A DNA stretch of 9,015 nucleotides from Lachnospiraceae bacterium UBA3692 (GTDB lineage: Bacteria; Bacillota; Clostridia; Lachnospirales; Lachnospiraceae): the NCBI GenBank assembly GCA_002372815.1, contig DFIR01000021.1:1-9015 (forward strand), in the 5' to 3' direction. Shown here piece by piece: positions 6,842-9,015 of the stretch. How positions within the stretch are numbered: position 1 is the stretch's first letter; each line of letters starts with the position of its first letter. Position numbers and translations under genes: made by a program. The notes beneath the pieces are model-generated. The model did not search any database. It saw nothing but the letters and a program-made list of their open reading frames with translations, and had not been told where the DNA came from.

Positions 6842-7216
6842 ATGGCTGAATTAAAATTTTTCCGCTGTAAGAAGTGTGGCAGCATGGTCGTGAAGATCAA
6901 TGGGAAGCCGTGTGATCCGGTGTGCTGCGGTGAGCCGATGGAAGAGCTGATCGCAGGGACGACCGACGGCGCGAGGGAGAAGCACATCCCGGATGTGAAG
7001 GTCGCGGACGGGAAGGTCTGCGTGCAGGTCGGAAGCGTCGAGCACCCGATGCTGGATGCGCACTACATCGAGTGGATCTATCTGCAGATGAAGGACGGCG
7101 GCCAGTTCAAGGCTCTGAAGCCCGGCGATGCGCCGAAGGCGGAGTTCTGCGCGGCGGATCCGGTCGCAGTCTACGAGTACTGCAACCTGCACGGTCTCTG
7201 GAAGAATGAGCTGTAA
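6842..7216 (+). CDS. dfx: Superoxide reductase (desulfoferrodoxin, two-iron type)
   Basis: This is a 124-residue cytoplasmic enzyme. It reduces superoxide to hydrogen peroxide with one electron, usually from rubredoxin, without making oxygen, as suits an anaerobe. The N-terminal rubredoxin-like domain has its four cysteines (C9, C12, C28, C29) for the FeCys4 centre I. The catalytic domain keeps all five ligands of the iron centre II: His48, His68, His74, Cys114 and His117. Glu46-Lys47 just before His48 match the conserved EK pair that assists catalysis. The short start (6842) is chosen for its ribosome site and cysteine spacing; a longer form from 6830 would add only MEGD. The gene appears monocistronic, with a terminator at 7275-7315. 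No rubredoxin or peroxidase gene lies within the window. Confidence 0.96.
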   Translation: MAELKFFRCKKCGSMVVKINGKPCDPVCCGEPMEELIAGTTDGAREKHIPDVKVADGKVCVQVGSVEHPMLDAHYIEWIYLQMKDGGQFKALKPGDAPKAEFCAADPVAVYEYCNLHGLWKNEL

Positions 7217-7236
7217 GAAACTGCTGTAAGAAACTG
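7211..7236 (+). repeat. 13-base tandem duplication spanning the superoxide reductase stop codon
   Basis: CTGTAAGAAACTG occurs at 7211-7223 and again, immediately adjacent, at 7224-7236. A degraded third version (7237-7250) and CTGTAAGAG at 7251-7259 follow. The first copy contains the last codon and TAA of the reductase gene. It looks like replication slippage; no function is apparent. Confidence 0.8.
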
Positions 7237-7274
7237 CCGTGAGACACAAGCTGTAAGAGTGAATGGCTCAAGGG

Positions 7275-7315
7275 AAGCCGGACACGGGGCGAAATGCCGG
7301 TGTCCGGCTTTTTTT
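7275..7315 (+). terminator. Rho-independent terminator after superoxide reductase
   Basis: AAGCCGGACAC (7275-7285) pairs perfectly with GTGTCCGGCTT (7300-7310). A small inner stem GGC/GCC (7288-7290 with 7296-7298) closes a GAAAT loop, and seven T residues run from 7309 to 7315. It ends 26 bases before the next gene's -10. Confidence 0.93.
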
Positions 7316-7337
7316 CGTACAAAAGGCAGGGGGACTC

Positions 7338-7346
7338 TGATATAAT
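7338..7346 (+). promoter_or_regulatory. Extended -10 promoter for the DUF1232/zinc-finger gene pair
   Basis: TGATATAAT at 7338-7346 is a perfect -10 hexamer (7341-7346) with the extended TG. The -35 region is poor (GTACAA at 7317-7322, 18-base spacer), which an extended -10 can offset. Transcription would start near 7353, downstream of the ATG at 7345, so that ATG cannot be the usual start. In the leader, TGTCCGG (7368-7374) and CCGGACA (7380-7386) form a seven-base hairpin with loop AAGGG. Confidence 0.65.
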
Positions 7347-7400
7347 GAAAGACAGCGGAAACAAGGATGTCCGGAAGGGCCGGACAGAACATCTGCGGGA

Positions 7401-7406
7401 AAGGAG
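7401..7406 (+). promoter_or_regulatory. Ribosome binding site that sets the DUF1232 protein start at 7414
   Basis: AAGGAG lies seven bases before ATG 7414 but only one base before the in-frame ATG at 7408. The earlier in-frame ATGs at 7294 and 7345 fall inside the terminator and inside the promoter respectively. The start at 7414 is therefore the best supported. Confidence 0.75.
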
Positions 7407-7413
7407 CATGGCG

Positions 7414-7824
7414 ATGCCTGAAGGAATCACATTGGAGAAGGCGAAAGAGATGCTGGACAGCATGACAGACAAGGCACAGGAAGTGATGAAGGATCCGTCG
7501 AAGGTCAATGATCTTCTGCAGCAGCTGGAAGAGAAGCTGAAAGATATTCCTTACGCCGGAAGTGAGCTGGCCAAGGTGCCGCTCATGATCGCCATGATCA
7601 AGAGTTATGTCACGAAGGAGTACACTTCCGTGTCCCCGAAGGTGGTCGCGACGATGCTGGGAGCGGTCCTGTACCTGGTGATCGGCAACGACGTGATCCC
7701 GGACAGACTGCCCGTGATCGGTCATCTCGACGACATCGCGGTCTTCGCGCTCGGCCTGAAAGCGGCGGAACCGGAGCTGAATGCGTTCGCGGCATGGAGA
7801 GAGCAGAACATCGGAAAGATCTGA
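7414..7824 (+). CDS. YkvA-like DUF1232 membrane-associated protein
   Basis: This is a 136-residue protein. Residues 1-50 are polar and helical (TLEKAKEMLDSMTDKAQ, then DLLQQLEEKLKDI), possibly a short coiled coil. Residues 54-120 match the DUF1232/YkvA core: KVPLMIAMIKSYVTKEY, a hydrophobic helix at about 77-91, then the signature NDVIPDRLPVIGHLDD (92-107) with its Pro, Gly and two Asp residues, and a second hydrophobic stretch (108-116). The family is small, widespread and of unknown biochemical role; the core looks like a helical hairpin that contacts the membrane. The zinc-finger gene starts 59 bases after the stop with no terminator between, so they probably share a transcript. The start at 7414 is chosen on ribosome-site spacing and promoter position. 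No function should be assumed. Confidence 0.88.
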   Translation: MPEGITLEKAKEMLDSMTDKAQEVMKDPSKVNDLLQQLEEKLKDIPYAGSELAKVPLMIAMIKSYVTKEYTSVSPKVVATMLGAVLYLVIGNDVIPDRLPVIGHLDDIAVFALGLKAAEPELNAFAAWREQNIGKI

Positions 7825-7854
7825 GGTGTGAGAAGAGAAGTCGGTGCATTTCCG

Positions 7855-7866
7855 TTCACGCGTGAA
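7855..7866. promoter_or_regulatory. Perfect 12-base palindrome before the zinc-finger gene (possible operator)
   Basis: TTCACGCGTGAA is fully self-complementary. It sits in the 59-base spacer, 17 bases before ATG 7884, and its last A is the first base of the alternative ATG at 7866. Binding of a dimeric regulator is conceivable; no promoter is obvious beside it, so the role is uncertain. Confidence 0.35.
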
Positions 7867-7883
7867 TGAGTGGGGATCGTATC

Positions 7884-8927
7884 ATGGCGAATCAGATCGT
7901 TGTCGGCTGCTGGGATTGCGCATACTGCGGCGCGGACCGGATCTCCGGAGAGATCAAGATCTGCCCGCACTGCGGAAAACCGCGCGGGAGTGACGTGCAG
8001 TTTTATATGGCAGGGCCCAAGGAGTATGTCAAGGACCCGGAGCAGATCGAAAAGGAGCCGGACTGGCTCTGCTCGTTCTGCGACACGCTCAACAGCGCCT
8101 CCTCGGAGGTCTGTTCCTCATGCGGCGCCTCCCGGAAAGACAGCGAACTGAACTACTTCGAGAACCAGGAGAAGAAGCGCAGGGAGAAAGAGGAAGAGGC
8201 CAGGCGGAAGGCAGCCTCGGCGGTAAGCGCACAGGCCGGAGCGAAGAGGTCCGGCAGTACGCTCGGCAGGAACCTGCTGCTGGCGGCGGCTGTCATCGCC
8301 GTGTTCCTGCTGGCCTCCAGCCTCATGCCCAGGACGAAGAAGATGCACGTGGACGCGCGCACCTGGGAGCGCACGCTGACCATCGAGAGCATGAACGAGG
8401 TGCAGGAGAGCGGCTGGACGCTGCCGGGCGGGGAATGGGACGTGACTTCGCGGCAGGAGGTCTACGGCTACGACCATGTGCTCGATCACTACGAGTGGCG
8501 GACACGCCAGGTGGCGGAGCAGGTCCTCGACGGCTATGACACCTATTATACTTATGAAGACCTGGGGAACGGCTACTTCGAGGAGGTGCCGCACCAGTCG
8601 CCCCGCTACCGGACGGAATACAGGACGGAGACCTACCAGGTGCCGGTCTACGTGGACCTGCCGATCTACCGGACCAAGTACTACTACCGGATCATGCGCT
8701 GGCAGTACGATCACGAGGAGACGGCCTCGGGCAGGGACAGCGAGCCCTACTATCCGGACGTGCGTCTTCCCTCGTCACAGCGGATCGCAAGCCGGACGGA
8801 GCGCTACTGGATCGTCTCCGGACAGCAGGTCTTCAGCGTCTCCTTCGAACTGTGGCAGCAGATCGAGACGGGGTCGAACATCATCGTGAAGACCCGGGAC
8901 GGAAGGATCGAGGAACTGGAGCGATAA
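7884..8927 (+). CDS. Membrane protein with RanBP2-type zinc finger and Tyr-rich outer domain (unknown function)
   Basis: I do not recognise a named family for this 347-residue protein. Two zinc-binding motifs lie at the N-terminus. The first is degenerate (W10, C12, C15, C27, C30). The second (61-80) fits the RanBP2 pattern W-x-C-x2-C-x3-N-x6-C-x2-C exactly, with W61, C63, C66, N70, C77 and C80. A Lys/Glu/Arg-rich helix (about 92-110) precedes one membrane helix (about 128-147, LLLAAAVIAVFLLASSL). With basic residues before the helix, the fingers should be cytoplasmic and residues 150-347 outside. The outer part holds about 20 tyrosines between 194 and 308 and three YRT copies (242, 246, 262). 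The start at 7884 has GGGGA seven bases upstream; ATG 7866 lacks a site and would add six residues. It is likely co-transcribed with the DUF1232 gene. Confidence 0.88.
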   Translation: MANQIVVGCWDCAYCGADRISGEIKICPHCGKPRGSDVQFYMAGPKEYVKDPEQIEKEPDWLCSFCDTLNSASSEVCSSCGASRKDSELNYFENQEKKRREKEEEARRKAASAVSAQAGAKRSGSTLGRNLLLAAAVIAVFLLASSLMPRTKKMHVDARTWERTLTIESMNEVQESGWTLPGGEWDVTSRQEVYGYDHVLDHYEWRTRQVAEQVLDGYDTYYTYEDLGNGYFEEVPHQSPRYRTEYRTETYQVPVYVDLPIYRTKYYYRIMRWQYDHEETASGRDSEPYYPDVRLPSSQRIASRTERYWIVSGQQVFSVSFELWQQIETGSNIIVKTRDGRIEELER

Positions 8928-8950
8928 GGGGACAGGCGTAAAAATGGTAA

Positions 8951-8989
8951 AAAAAGGGGTGCAGCATCCTGTGATGCGCACCTCTTTTT
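8951..8989 (+). terminator. Rho-independent terminator after the zinc-finger gene
   Basis: GGTGC (8958-8962) pairs with GCACC (8978-8982), and GCATC (8964-8968) with GATGC (8973-8977), around a CTGT loop with one bulged A (8963). The stem extends outward through G8957-T8983, G8956-C8984 and an A/T tract (8951-8955 with 8985-8989). The A run on its left means it could also act on minus-strand transcripts. Confidence 0.9.
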
Positions 8990-8993
8990 CATG

Positions 8994-9011
8994 GTGCGCC
9001 CAGCGGCGCAC
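8994..9011. other. Second hairpin at the window edge
   Basis: GTGCGCC (8994-9000) and GGCGCAC (9005-9011) form a seven-base stem with a CAGC loop, followed by GTTT at the end of the window. It may be a second terminator, a repeat, or part of the next gene's control region; the sequence stops too soon to say. Confidence 0.5.
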
Positions 9012-9015
9012 GTTT

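Overview
The window looks like chromosomal DNA of a strictly anaerobic, GC-rich Clostridia, most likely a Lachnospiraceae-type gut bacterium. This is an inference from gene content and style: lipoproteins with Gram-positive-like signal peptides, strong AGGAGG-type ribosome binding sites, a superoxide reductase (desulfoferrodoxin) typical of anaerobes, and protein families I associate with that group. There is no rRNA, tRNA, CRISPR array, transposase or phage gene.

Left block (1-1910, + strand): the 3' end of an aldo/keto reductase, a lipid-anchored flavodoxin, and a six-helix DUF4405-type membrane protein with two HX13H histidine pairs. The genes are almost contiguous and look like one redox operon. 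I read it as a possible route for electrons across the membrane to or from a flavoprotein held outside the cell.

Middle block (1934-5863, + strand): a promoter followed by three tightly spaced genes. These are a lipoprotein with an InlB-like beta-repeat domain, an ABC exporter half-transporter, and a threonine-aldolase-family PLP enzyme whose start overlaps the exporter's stop. A perfect 28-bp palindrome with A and T tracts ends the operon and probably also terminates the convergent gene that follows.

Bax inhibitor-1 gene and divergent spacer (5896-6841): a minus-strand Bax inhibitor-1/YetJ-like channel protein has its own promoter and a perfect Shine-Dalgarno. The 268-bp spacer to the next, divergent gene carries a GC-rich REP-like palindromic repeat and a tandem 16-bp repeat.

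Right block (6842-9015, + strand): a superoxide reductase with every metal ligand intact and its own terminator. Then, from an extended -10 promoter, come a YkvA-like DUF1232 protein and an unusual membrane protein. The latter has a RanBP2-type zinc finger at its cytoplasmic N-terminus and a tyrosine-rich outer domain, and its gene ends in a strong terminator. A further hairpin sits at the window edge.

The best candidates for something under-described are the exported flavodoxin plus HX13H membrane protein pair, the zinc-finger/tyrosine-rich membrane protein, and the REP-like repeat. None of these is proven novel from sequence reading alone.
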